Shown in pieces: positions 48,495-56,276 of a stretch of 64,000 nucleotides of DNA; within the stretch, counting starts at the first letter, position 1; every line of letters starts with the position of its first letter. The position numbers were made by a program, and so were the translations under genes. The stretch is from JAWXCE01 sp033764775. Lineage in GTDB: Bacteria > Pseudomonadota > Alphaproteobacteria > Rhizobiales > Rhodomicrobiaceae. The stretch covers positions 47,583 through 111,582 of the forward strand of contig JANRIQ010000004.1 in the NCBI GenBank assembly GCA_033764775.1, in the 5' to 3' direction. The notes below the pieces were generated by a model, which made no database searches, was not told the origin of the DNA, and worked only from the letters and a program-made list of their open reading frames with translations.

Positions 48495-49733
48495 CTATGC
48501 CGTCCGCCGCACGCCCACGGCGCCGAGCGCCCTGTCGCAGTGATAGCCGCCCCAGACGCCCGCGAACCACGCCAGCAGCAGCGTCGATGTCGGTACGATG
48601 ATTTTATACGCCGAAAAAGCGATCGCGCCGACCAAAATTAGCGCGGCGAGCCCGGAGATGTAGACGATCCACTCGGATCGCATCCATGTCCAGCGGCGCG
48701 CGGCGTAAAATCCGAGCGCCGCGATCAGGAACAGGGCGACCGCCTCGATGGGGCGCGGCGTCGGCGTCAGCGCGCGGCCGTCGAGGGTCTGGGCCAAAAT
48801 CTGCGCGTGGATCATTACGCCCGGGAAACGCTCGCCGCCGTTGATGTTCAGCGGGGTCAAGTGCGTGTCGCGATCCGCGAAATCGCCCCCCAGCAGCACG
48901 ATCTTGCCCGCGAGCGCACGGGTCCACTCGGGCGGAATGACGGCGGCCGGGTCAGCGTCCGCCGGCGCAGGCTCGTGGGGGCGGATCGGCAGACGCAGAA
49001 AAGCGTCGGTGACCTCGTCCGGCGGCAACAGCCAGTCGATGAGCGGCGCGGGAGCGGCGACGTTAGCCCCAACGGCGCGCGCCGCCTGCTCGGCGAAGCT
49101 TAAGGCGTAGTCCGGCTCGGTCGACGGCTTGCCCACCCGGCGCACAACCCGGTCGCTCAAGGTCAACCGTTTCAGATCGCTGCCGAAAAAGATGTGCCCG
49201 GCGGGGCGCCCCGTGGCGGCGAGGAATTCGCGCTGATAGGCGAGCGCCTCGGGCCGCGCGCGTGACAAACGGCCGTCGGTCGCGCCGAACACGATAGGCG
49301 CCCTCGCCTCGCGCGCCGCTTTGATGAGCGCCTGATCCTTCTCCGGCTCGGTCGGCTGATCGAAGATGACATCCACGCCGATTGCCCGCACCCCGGCTGC
49401 GTCGAGACCGCGAATGGCGCGCGCAAGGAGGGCCCTGTCGATGGGTGAGCGGTAAGGGTATCGCGCAAGGCTGTCGTCCGAGACGAGCACCACGGCGATG
49501 TCGTCCCGCTGTTTCTCCGCGCGGTCGGAGAACAAGAGCGTGCGCCAATCATGCGTCCACTCATCGGGGCCCTCGGGCAGCAAGTCGGTTTGCGACAGGA
49601 TGAAAAGTGAGGCGGCGACGACCGCCGCCCATGCCGTCCCGGCGAGAACGGCAAAGCTTGAGCGCGGAGCGGGCGCGCTGGACGGAGCGACGGCGGACAC
49701 GGGCAGCGCCTCCTGTTGGGTTCGCCCGCGCAT
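48495..49733 (-). CDS. CHASE2 domain membrane protein without an output domain
   Basis: A 412-aa protein. One membrane segment (residues about 28-47) leads into an extracytoplasmic CHASE2 sensor domain (about 50-310: DDIAVVLVSDDSLARYPYRSPIDRALLARAI, VIGVDVIFDQP-like AIGVDVIFDQP, LAGKIVLLGGDFADRDTH, VMIHAQILAQTLDG). Three C-terminal membrane helices (about 325-400) follow, and the protein ends there. CHASE2 usually feeds a cyclase, GGDEF, kinase or adaptor domain; none is fused here, so output must come from a separate protein. The small exported gene next door is the obvious candidate partner. Confidence 0.85.
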   Translation of the reverse strand: MRGRTQQEALPVSAVAPSSAPAPRSSFAVLAGTAWAAVVAASLFILSQTDLLPEGPDEWTHDWRTLLFSDRAEKQRDDIAVVLVSDDSLARYPYRSPIDRALLARAIRGLDAAGVRAIGVDVIFDQPTEPEKDQALIKAAREARAPIVFGATDGRLSRARPEALAYQREFLAATGRPAGHIFFGSDLKRLTLSDRVVRRVGKPSTEPDYALSFAEQAARAVGANVAAPAPLIDWLLPPDEVTDAFLRLPIRPHEPAPADADPAAVIPPEWTRALAGKIVLLGGDFADRDTHLTPLNINGGERFPGVMIHAQILAQTLDGRALTPTPRPIEAVALFLIAALGFYAARRWTWMRSEWIVYISGLAALILVGAIAFSAYKIIVPTSTLLLAWFAGVWGGYHCDRALGAVGVRRTA

Positions 49734-49854
49734 TAAACAGCACGGCGGCGCAAACTCAAGCGCCGCGACCGGTCAGCCGGTTCGAGCCGCGGCGCCCGGC
49801 ATGGCGCAGGGCAAGCGAATCGCGGCTTCATGCGTTTTTCTAACAGGAGACCGC

Positions 49855-50205
49855 ATGAAGCATTTGCAGCATCTGGCCGCCGCCGCGATCGCTTGGATCA
49901 TCGTGGACGGCGATACCGTCAAGGCGCCCTACGGCGTCACCTACCGCGTCCTCGGCTACGACGCGCCGGAAACCCATTTCGCCAAATGCGAGGCTGAGCG
50001 CCGTCTTGGCCATGCGGCCACACGCCGGTTCGAGGCGCTGCTGTCGAGCGGCGAGGTGACGGTGAGGGAGAGCGGGCGCATCGACAAATACGGCCGCACG
50101 CTCGCCACCGTCTATGTGAACGGGCGCAACGTCTCCGAGATCATGATCGCGGAAGGCTTCGCCCGCGCCTATGACGGCGGCAAACGGCAGGGCTGGTGCC
50201 CATAA
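49855..50205 (+). CDS. Thermonuclease (SNase-like) family protein
   Basis: A 116-aa staphylococcal-nuclease-fold protein. Active-site elements are in place: VDGDTVKAP (Ca-binding Asp), YRVLGYDAPETH (Arg, Asp and Glu of R-x-x-G-x-D-A-P-E) and KYGRTLATVYVNGRNV (second Arg), then IAEGFARAYDGG. The N-terminus is short: only 18 residues precede DGD, hydrophobic but without a clear cleavage site, so secretion is uncertain. AGGAGA lies five bases before ATG 49855. It is divergent from the CHASE2 gene by 121 bases. Confidence 0.82.
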   Translation: MKHLQHLAAAAIAWIIVDGDTVKAPYGVTYRVLGYDAPETHFAKCEAERRLGHAATRRFEALLSSGEVTVRESGRIDKYGRTLATVYVNGRNVSEIMIAEGFARAYDGGKRQGWCP

Positions 50206-50309
50206 CGCCTGCTACACGAACCGCAGTTGTTCACAGCTTTTCCTGAAGCGCGCCCAATTCCGACAAAATCGGGCCGCAGCGTGGCTTGATGTGTACGCGT
50301 GTAGCCCAG

Positions 50310-50858
50310 ATGTATCAGGTTTCGTGTGTGTCAACGCTTCAACTGTCGCGCGTGACCTTGCTCCGCCCTGTCACCATCGACGATATCGCCGCGATCCGGC
50401 ATATCCACCAGGCGGCCTTCCAGAGCTATTCGGCGGAGTATCACACCGCCCAGGAGCAAGCGGCCTTCAACGACATGGTGCGCAGGGCCGACTACGCCCT
50501 CGAAATTTTGAACAGCCATGTGTCGGTCGCGATCATCGGCGGCGAGATCGTGGGCACGGCGGGCTGGGTCGGCGCCGACGAGCGCGGGGCGGCGGCGCGC
50601 CTGCGCAAGGTGATCGTGCGGCCCATGTTCGGCGGCTGCGGCGTTGGGCGCATGCTGGTGCTCGATGCGGAGAGGCGCGCCCAGCGGGCCGGTTTCAGCG
50701 ATTTCAGCGTGCGGGCGAGCGTGTCGTCCATCCCGTTTTACAAGCGGCTCGGCTATCGCATCACGTCGCACGGCGTGTTCGCCACGCCGTCGGGCGTTGA
50801 CCTTCCCATCACCTATATGCGCAAGGCTCAAAACAGGCAGACGGTCGGTTACCACTAA
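50310..50858 (+). CDS. GNAT family N-acetyltransferase
   Basis: A 182-aa protein; several in-frame starts exist (50286, 50310), and none has a strong ribosome site, so the start is uncertain. The GNAT core is clear: TLLRPVTIDDIAAIRHIHQAAF at the N-terminus, EIVGTAGWVGAD, then the acetyl-CoA loop VIVRPMFGGCGVGRMLVLDAERRAQ and VSSIPFYKRLGYRI. The acceptor is unknown. It ends 10 bases from the convergent ankyrin gene. Confidence 0.85.
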   Translation: MYQVSCVSTLQLSRVTLLRPVTIDDIAAIRHIHQAAFQSYSAEYHTAQEQAAFNDMVRRADYALEILNSHVSVAIIGGEIVGTAGWVGADERGAAARLRKVIVRPMFGGCGVGRMLVLDAERRAQRAGFSDFSVRASVSSIPFYKRLGYRITSHGVFATPSGVDLPITYMRKAQNRQTVGYH

Positions 50859-50868
50859 CCGCTTGCCT

Positions 50869-51630
50869 TCACCGCTGACGCTTGAGCGAACGCCCCCGGA
50901 TCAGCGCAGCCGCGATCTCGGTCTCGCCGCGCTCGTTGGCCCCGTCGATGAGGGATTTGCCGTTCTCGGCGCCGGCGTCTGGGTCAGCGCCAAGCTCCAC
51001 GAGCAGGTTGACGAGGCGCACGTCGCCGCGCGCCGCCGCAATGCTGAGGGGTGTCACGCCGTCTCCACCCGCCAGATTCGGCGACGCGCCGCCGGCGATA
51101 AGGGCCCGGACCACATCGAGCCCCGCATCTTTGTCGGCGCGCTCGAAATAATGCTCGGCGGCGGCGATAAGCGGCGTGACGCCGGACGGGTCGTGTGAGC
51201 GGGCGTTCGCGTCAGCCCCGCGTTGCATCAAAAGCGGAACAATGCGGGCCGCGTCCTTCGCCTCCACCGCGTAATGCAAGGCGGTGCGCCCGAACACGTC
51301 CCGCGCGGTCACATTCGCGCCGCCGTGGAGCAATTCGAGCGCAATGGCGTAGCTGTCCACCGCCATGATCGGGGTCATTTTAGACAGCGGCTCGGCCGCG
51401 TTGATGTTGGCGCCGTCGTTGATAAGTTGACGGAGCCAAGACTTGTCCTGCAGCGACAGCGCGTGCCAGACCCGCTGATCGGGACTGAGATTGACGGCCT
51501 CGGCGCGCTCCAGCGGTTGCGCGGAAACACCGCTCAGCGCGGCGCCCGTAAGAACAGCGCATAACGCGATGCAACGAAGAGGCGACGAAGCGCCTAGCAC
51601 TCGCAGTCGGAAGCTGATTGGATGCGTCAT
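50869..51630 (-). CDS. Exported ankyrin-repeat protein
   Basis: A 253-aa protein with an N-terminal signal peptide ending near GVSAQP. Five or so ankyrin repeats follow (about residues 60-240): LRQLINDGANINAAE, ALELLHGGANVTARDVFGRTALHYAVEAKD, IVPLLMQRGADANARSHDPSGVTPLIAAAEHY, VVRALIAGGASPNLAGGDGVTPLSIAAARGD and LVNLLVELGADPDAGAENGKSLIDGANE. Ankyrin proteins bind other proteins; periplasmic ones are often tied to stress or peroxide resistance. The partner is unknown. Confidence 0.88.
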   Translation of the reverse strand: MTHPISFRLRVLGASSPLRCIALCAVLTGAALSGVSAQPLERAEAVNLSPDQRVWHALSLQDKSWLRQLINDGANINAAEPLSKMTPIMAVDSYAIALELLHGGANVTARDVFGRTALHYAVEAKDAARIVPLLMQRGADANARSHDPSGVTPLIAAAEHYFERADKDAGLDVVRALIAGGASPNLAGGDGVTPLSIAAARGDVRLVNLLVELGADPDAGAENGKSLIDGANERGETEIAAALIRGRSLKRQR

Positions 51631-51722
51631 AATCTTCGCGACAGTTTCGCTTCGTCACAGTCATACTGCGATTTTGCCGCAATTGCCAGATCGCAGGCCG
51701 GGTTTCTAAACAAAAGTTAACG

Positions 51723-53057
51723 TCAGACGGCGCGCCCGGCTAAGCGAGCCAAAGTTTTCTCACGGCCAATAAGGGGCAGCAGGTGTTTCATGTCCGGCCC
51801 GCTGCCTTGGGCAGTGAGGGCCAGGCGGAGCGGATGAAACAGGTCGCGGCCCTTCGCGCCCGTCGCCGCCTTCACCGCGCCGGTCCATTGGCCCCACGTC
51901 TCCTCGCTCCACGGCTCGGGGGGGAGAAGCTCCCGTGCGGCGGCGATGAAGTCCGCGTTCTCGATTGCCGGCTGAATGGGGCCTTTCACGATCGCCCACC
52001 AGATTTTCACGTCGTCAAACTTGATAAGGTTCGGCCGCACCGCGTTCCAAAACGTCTCGGCGGACTTGATCTTTAACGCGGCGAGGCGCTTTTTCACCGC
52101 CGCGAACGGCGTGTCGTGCAGCAGCTTGGCGTTCAGGCCGCGCAACTCCTCCATGTCGAAGCGGGCCGGCCCGCGCGAGATTTTTTTCAGGTCAAACAGG
52201 CTGGAAAGGCTTTCGAGGCTGTGATGCGGCTGCACGGGGTCGGACGTGCCGATCAGCGCCGAATGCGAGACGACCGCCAGCGGCTCCAGCCCTTCCTCGC
52301 GGAACGAGCGCACCGACAGAGAGCCGAGCCGTTTCGAGAGCGCGCCGCCATCCGCGCCAATAAGCAGGTTATGATGCGCGAAAACGGGCGGCGCCGCGCC
52401 CATCGCCTGGAAAATCTGGATTTGCACGGCGGTGTTCGTCACGTGATCCTCGCCGCGGATGACGTGTGTGATGGCGAAGTCCACATCGTCCACAACCGAC
52501 GTGAACGTGTAGAGCGCCGTGCCGTCCTCGCGCACCAGCACCGGATCGGAGACGGCGGAGGCCTCGATGCGCTGGGGCCCGCGAATCTGGTCGTCCCACT
52601 CCGCGCCGCCTTCGAGCAGAAAGCGCCAATAGGGCTTGCGGCCTTCCGCTTCGAGCTTGGCGCGGTCGGCGTCGGTCAGCTTCAAGCTGGCGCGGTCATA
52701 AACCGGCGGCTGTTTCAGCGCGACCTGTCGCTTGCGGCGCCGCTCCAGCTCCTCCGGCGTTTCATAACAGGCGTAGAGACGGCCGGCAGCCTTGAGTTGC
52801 GCCGCCACCTCAGCGTAGCGATCGCCGCGCCGGGATTGCCGCTCCTCCGCATCCCAATTCAGGCCAAGCCAGGTAAGATCCTCGCGGATGCCCTCGACAT
52901 ACTCCTCCTTCGAGCGCTCCAGGTCGGTGTCGTCGAAGCGAAGCAGGTAATGCCCGCCCTCACGCCGCGCGAACAGCCAGTTGAGCAAGGCCGGGCGAAT
53001 GTTGCCGATGTGGAGGTGCCCCGTGGGGCTGGGGGCGAAGCGGACTTTGACGGTCAT
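51723..53057 (-). CDS. gltX: Glutamate--tRNA ligase
   Basis: A 444-aa class I aminoacyl-tRNA synthetase from MTVKVRFAPSPTGHLHIGN; an upstream ATG at 53090 would add 11 residues. The HIGH-type motif is HLHIGN (14-19) and the KMSKS-type loop is ALSKR (239-243). FDDTDLERS and RGEDHVTNT are GluRS-specific. Alphaproteobacteria often carry two GltX proteins; this one is on the short side (others are about 470 aa). It charges tRNA-Glu such as the one at 24.2 kb. Confidence 0.94.
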   Translation of the reverse strand: MTVKVRFAPSPTGHLHIGNIRPALLNWLFARREGGHYLLRFDDTDLERSKEEYVEGIREDLTWLGLNWDAEERQSRRGDRYAEVAAQLKAAGRLYACYETPEELERRRKRQVALKQPPVYDRASLKLTDADRAKLEAEGRKPYWRFLLEGGAEWDDQIRGPQRIEASAVSDPVLVREDGTALYTFTSVVDDVDFAITHVIRGEDHVTNTAVQIQIFQAMGAAPPVFAHHNLLIGADGGALSKRLGSLSVRSFREEGLEPLAVVSHSALIGTSDPVQPHHSLESLSSLFDLKKISRGPARFDMEELRGLNAKLLHDTPFAAVKKRLAALKIKSAETFWNAVRPNLIKFDDVKIWWAIVKGPIQPAIENADFIAAARELLPPEPWSEETWGQWTGAVKAATGAKGRDLFHPLRLALTAQGSGPDMKHLLPLIGREKTLARLAGRAV

Positions 53058-53117
53058 GACGGTTCCGATGCTTTTGCCGCATCCGTCCACGCGCCGGGCC
53101 GTCGTGTCAAGCGGTTG

Positions 53118-53139
53118 CGCCCCGGATGGCTCCGGGGCG
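53118..53139. terminator. Perfect GC hairpin between gltX and the tiny ORF
   Basis: CGCCCCGGA (53118-53126) pairs fully with TCCGGGGCG (53131-53139), loop TGGC. It lies nine bases after the tiny ORF's stop on the minus strand and before the gltX start, so it probably ends the short transcript. No U-run follows. Confidence 0.5.
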
Positions 53140-53147
53140 GCTTCACC

Positions 53148-53231
53148 TTACGGGCAGAGCGCGCAGGACGCGTAGGCGGTGGTGGCGAACGCGGCCAGGG
53201 CGAAAGCCGCAAGCGTAATTCTGCGGATCAT
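53148..53231 (-). CDS. Tiny exported peptide, signal peptide plus CxxC
   Basis: A 27-codon ORF on the minus strand, MIRRITLAAFALAAFATTAYASCALCP. It is almost entirely an ideal signal peptide (RR, hydrophobic core, A-Y-A cleavage site), leaving only SCALCP as mature product with a Cys-x-x-Cys. It lies divergent from a MerR-type metal regulator (95 bases apart) and is followed by a perfect hairpin, as expected of a small transcription unit. GAGAATG before the ATG gives a weak ribosome site. Whether it is translated is unproven. Confidence 0.45.
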   Translation of the reverse strand: MIRRITLAAFALAAFATTAYASCALCP

Positions 53232-53264
53232 GACATTCTCCATTCAGCATTGGTTGAAGCGCCA

Positions 53265-53293
53265 TTGCACGCAGCGCAGCGCGACGTTACGAT
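53265..53293 (+). promoter_or_regulatory. Candidate promoter of the merR-type gene
   Basis: TTGCAC (53265-53270) and TACGAT (53288-53293) are 17 bases apart and precede the regulator start by 33 bases. The following GTTAC...GTTAC direct repeat (around 53285 and 53301) may be part of an operator. Confidence 0.4.
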
Positions 53294-53325
53294 CTGTAGC
53301 GGTTACAGGAGCAAGGAAAATCTTC

Positions 53326-53754
53326 GTGAGCGCCCATAGAGATATGACCATTGGCGAGGCCTCGGCGGCGACCGGCGTGAACATCGAGACGATCCGCTAT
53401 TACGAGCGCGCCGGGCTGATCGCCCCGCCCGTTCGGAGCGGCGGCGGGCGGCGGCTTTACGGACATGAGCAGGCGAGCCAACTCCGCTTCATCCGCAATT
53501 GTCGCAGCCTTGGGTTTAAGATGGAGGACATCCGCGCCCTGATGTCACTGCCGCAAAACGGCGGCGGGGCGGCGGAGGCCGAGGCGCGCGCGCTCACTGC
53601 ACGGCATTTGAGCGAAGTGCGCGCCAAGATCGCCGAGTTGAAAAAGCTTGAAGCGGCGCTCAAGACGATGGTCAGCGCGTGCAAACCGGGCGAACAATCC
53701 ACCTGCCCCATCGTCGCCGCCCTCGCCGCGCCTGGGTCTAACGCTGCACAATAA
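53326..53754 (+). CDS. MerR-family metal-responsive regulator (CueR/HmrR-like)
   Basis: A 142-aa regulator from GTG 53326 (ATG 53344 is the alternative). MTIGEASAATGVNIETIRYYERAGLI is the MerR helix-turn-helix, with GGRRLYG in the wing. A long dimerisation helix (RHLSEVRAKIAELKKLEAALKTM) leads to Cys119 and Cys127 in ACKPGEQSTCPI, the C-x7-C metal loop of CueR/HmrR-type copper sensors. No copper ATPase or chaperone gene is adjacent; the divergent tiny CxxC peptide is the only close target candidate. Its 3' end overlaps the convergent DUF1428 gene by 17 bases. Confidence 0.88.
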   Translation: MSAHRDMTIGEASAATGVNIETIRYYERAGLIAPPVRSGGGRRLYGHEQASQLRFIRNCRSLGFKMEDIRALMSLPQNGGGAAEAEARALTARHLSEVRAKIAELKKLEAALKTMVSACKPGEQSTCPIVAALAAPGSNAAQ

Positions 53755-54082
53755 CTTCGAAGCCGCCGAACATCATGCGCTTTCCGTCGAACGGCATGTC
53801 GGCGCCGGGCTGCATCTCATCCATGAATGCTTTCATGCCCGCGTCACGCACGGCCTTAGACGGCCACATAACCCACGAGAACACGACCGTTTCGCCCTCC
53901 TCGCGCTTCACCGCCATCGGAAACGAGGTGAGTTTGCCCTCCGGCACGTCGTCGCCCCAAGCCTCGACCACCTGCGTGGCGCCGTGCTTTTTGAAAATGG
54001 CGGCGGCTTTTTCGGCGAGCGCGGTGTAGGCGTCGCGGTTTTTGTCCGGCACGGGGATGAGGTAGCCATCGATGTAAGCCAT
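53738..54082 (-). CDS. DUF1428 family protein (YbaA-like)
   Basis: A 114-aa protein with the ferredoxin-like (dimeric alpha/beta barrel) DUF1428 signature: MAYIDGYLIPVPDKNRDAYTALAEKAA at the N-terminus, VVEAWGDDVPEGKLTSFPMAVK and FSWVMWPSKAVRDAGM, then MPFDGKRMMFGGFEVIV at the end. Length is normal. Function unknown. AAAGGGAGAAACGCAA upstream of the ATG gives a good ribosome site. Confidence 0.92.
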   Translation of the reverse strand: MAYIDGYLIPVPDKNRDAYTALAEKAAAIFKKHGATQVVEAWGDDVPEGKLTSFPMAVKREEGETVVFSWVMWPSKAVRDAGMKAFMDEMQPGADMPFDGKRMMFGGFEVIVQR

Positions 54083-54345
54083 TTGCGTTTCTCCCTTTTT
54101 GAGTCGAAAGGGAGAGGCTAGGCGCGCAAATTGCCTAAACTTTGACCAGCATCAGGCGTGCATCCGCTGCGCGTTGGCGACGGGTCGGGGATCGGGTTGC
54201 CGGCGGCGGACATGGCCTCGACCCACGCAATGCTGTTGCCAAAATATAGCAGTGAAACTATGAAGATATGATAGCCCACGCAAAATTACCCCAGGCGCGC
54301 ACAGAAACCCTTATGCTCAACCCTACTGGATGAAAGGGTGCAAAG

Positions 54346-54603
54346 ATGAAACTCGTATGCGTAACAATGTTTACATTGTTTATTGCGTTACCCGCGCATG
54401 CCGATGATTACGTGAAAGGTTATTTTAAGAAAGATGGAACATACGTAGAACCGCATTATAAAACCGACCGCAACGATACTAAAATTGATAACTACAGTAC
54501 TAAAGGCAACACAAATCCTTACACTGGCGAAAAAGGATATGTAGACCCTTACAAAAACTATAACTCTTATAGCAATCCGTACGGCTCCAGTCGTCGCTAT
54601 TAA
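54346..54603 (+). CDS. Small secreted Tyr/Asn-rich protein, AT-rich gene
   Basis: An 85-aa protein with signal peptide MKLVCVTMFTLFIALPAHAD. The mature 65 residues are polar and Tyr/Asn/Lys-rich: YVKGYFKKDGTYVEPHYKT, then NYSTKGNTNPYTGEKGYVDP and a YSNPYGSS tail. The G-Y-x-x-x-D-G-T-Y-V-x-P-H-Y and S-T-K-G-N-x-N-P-Y-T-G pattern recurs in short proteins of many proteobacteria, role unknown. Codon use is far more AT-rich than its neighbours, pointing to horizontal transfer. It meets nadE tail to tail with four bases overlap. Confidence 0.75.
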   Translation: MKLVCVTMFTLFIALPAHADDYVKGYFKKDGTYVEPHYKTDRNDTKIDNYSTKGNTNPYTGEKGYVDPYKNYNSYSNPYGSSRRY

Positions 54604-56276
54604 ATTAACACCTCCCGGAACTTGTTGGTAATCGGATAGCGCCGGTCGCGGCCGAAATTGCGGTCGGTGATCTTCACGCCCGGCGCCGACTGCCGCCGCT
54701 TGTATTCCGCCAAGTATAACAGCCGCTCGACGTTGCGCACGACGGCCCCGTCATGCCCGCGCGCGATGATTTCGTCAAGCGGCATCTCGCGGTCGACCAG
54801 ACACGCCAAGATATCGTCAAGCACATCGTAGGGCGGCAGGCTGTCCTGATCTTTCTGGTTCTCGCGCAACTCGGCGGTAGGCGCCTTGGTGATGATGGTC
54901 TCCGGGATCACCAGCGCTTGCGGCCCCAGGCAGCCGCGCGGGCGCTTGGCGTTGCGCAGGCGGCAGAGCGCGAACACCTGCGTCTTGTACAAGTCCTTGA
55001 TCGGGTTGAAGCCGCCGTTCATGTCGCCGTAGAGCGTGGCGTAGCCCACCGACACCTCGGACTTGTTGCCCGTCGTCACCAGCATCGCGCCGAACTTGTT
55101 CGACACCGCCATCAGCAGCGCGCCGCGCGTGCGCGATTGCAGGTTCTCCTCGGTGATGTCGCTGTTGCGGCCCGCAAACAGCGGCCCGAGCGCCGCGGTG
55201 AAGCCCTCGACCGGTGCGTAGATCGGCGCGATGTCGTAGCGCACGCCGAGCGCCTGCGCGCACGCCGCCGCATCATCGAGCGAGGCCTGCGACGTGTAGC
55301 GATAGGGCAGCATCAGGCAATGCACGCGCGCAGCGCCCAACGCATCGACCGCCATCGCCGCGCACAGGGCCGAATCGACGCCGCCGGAGAGGCCGAGCAG
55401 CACGCCGGGGAAACCGTTCTTCTCCACGTAATCGCGCAGGCCCACGACGCAGGCGCGATAGGCCGCCTCGTCGCCCTCCTCGACGACCGCCAATTCGCTG
55501 GGCTTAGCACGCCAGCCGTCCGCGCCGCGCCGCAGCGTGACCATGCTCAGCGCGCTTTCCCACGCGGGCGCCTGATGCGCCATCGCCCCGCCGCGGTTCA
55601 GCGCGAACGACGCGCCGTCGAAGGCCAGTTCGTCCTGCCCGCCCACCTGATTGACGTAAATCAGCGGCAGCCCCGTCTCCGTCACGCGCGCGACGGCCTG
55701 GTTCATGCGCACGTCGCGTTTCGTCAGCGTCCACGGCGAGCCGTTCGGCGAAATCAGGATTTCCGCGCCCGTCTCCGCCAGGCACTCGCACACGTCCGGC
55801 GTCCAGATATCCTCGCAGATGGGCAGGCCGAGCCTCACGCCGCGAAAGTTCACCGGCCCCGGCATCGGGCCTTGCGCGAACACGCGCTTTTCATCGAACA
55901 CGCCGTAGTTCGGTAGATCGGTCTTGAAGCGCAGGGCCTGCACGCCGCCGCCGTCGAGGAGCGCGACGGCGTTGTAAGGCTTCCCGCCTTCGCCCGGCCA
56001 CGGCGCGCCGAGGAGCATGGCGGGGCCGCCGTCCGACGTCTCCGCCGCCAGCCCCTCGACCGCCGCCCGGCACGCCGCGACGAACGCGGGCTTCAAAACG
56101 AGGTCTTCGGGCGGATAGCCGGAGATGAACAGCTCAGGGAAGACAACGAGGTCCGCGCCCAGCGCCGCCGCCTCGGCCCGCGCCTTGCGAGCGAGCGCCG
56201 CGTTGCCGGCCAGGTCGCCGACCGTCGGATTCAACTGCGCAAGGGCGACGCGCAACTCGCCGGCGTCCGCGCCCAT
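54600..56276 (-). CDS. nadE: Glutamine-dependent NAD+ synthetase
   Basis: A 558-aa two-domain enzyme making NAD from deamido-NAD, ATP and glutamine. The N-terminal nitrilase-like glutaminase has Glu48 (FPELF), Lys118 (RFKTDLPNYGVFDE) and Cys154 (LPICEDIW). The C-terminal synthetase has the PP-loop SGGVDS (297-302) and TGNKSEVSVGYATLYGDMNGG. Length is typical of proteobacterial NadE. Its start shares one base with the stop of the upstream papain-like gene, so the two are coupled. Confidence 0.96.
   Translation of the reverse strand: MGADAGELRVALAQLNPTVGDLAGNAALARKARAEAAALGADLVVFPELFISGYPPEDLVLKPAFVAACRAAVEGLAAETSDGGPAMLLGAPWPGEGGKPYNAVALLDGGGVQALRFKTDLPNYGVFDEKRVFAQGPMPGPVNFRGVRLGLPICEDIWTPDVCECLAETGAEILISPNGSPWTLTKRDVRMNQAVARVTETGLPLIYVNQVGGQDELAFDGASFALNRGGAMAHQAPAWESALSMVTLRRGADGWRAKPSELAVVEEGDEAAYRACVVGLRDYVEKNGFPGVLLGLSGGVDSALCAAMAVDALGAARVHCLMLPYRYTSQASLDDAAACAQALGVRYDIAPIYAPVEGFTAALGPLFAGRNSDITEENLQSRTRGALLMAVSNKFGAMLVTTGNKSEVSVGYATLYGDMNGGFNPIKDLYKTQVFALCRLRNAKRPRGCLGPQALVIPETIITKAPTAELRENQKDQDSLPPYDVLDDILACLVDREMPLDEIIARGHDGAVVRNVERLLYLAEYKRRQSAPGVKITDRNFGRDRRYPITNKFREVLI

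Noticed and set aside
52116..53339. 407-codon plus-strand frame opposite gltX
   Set aside because: Antisense shadow of a fully conserved synthetase gene.
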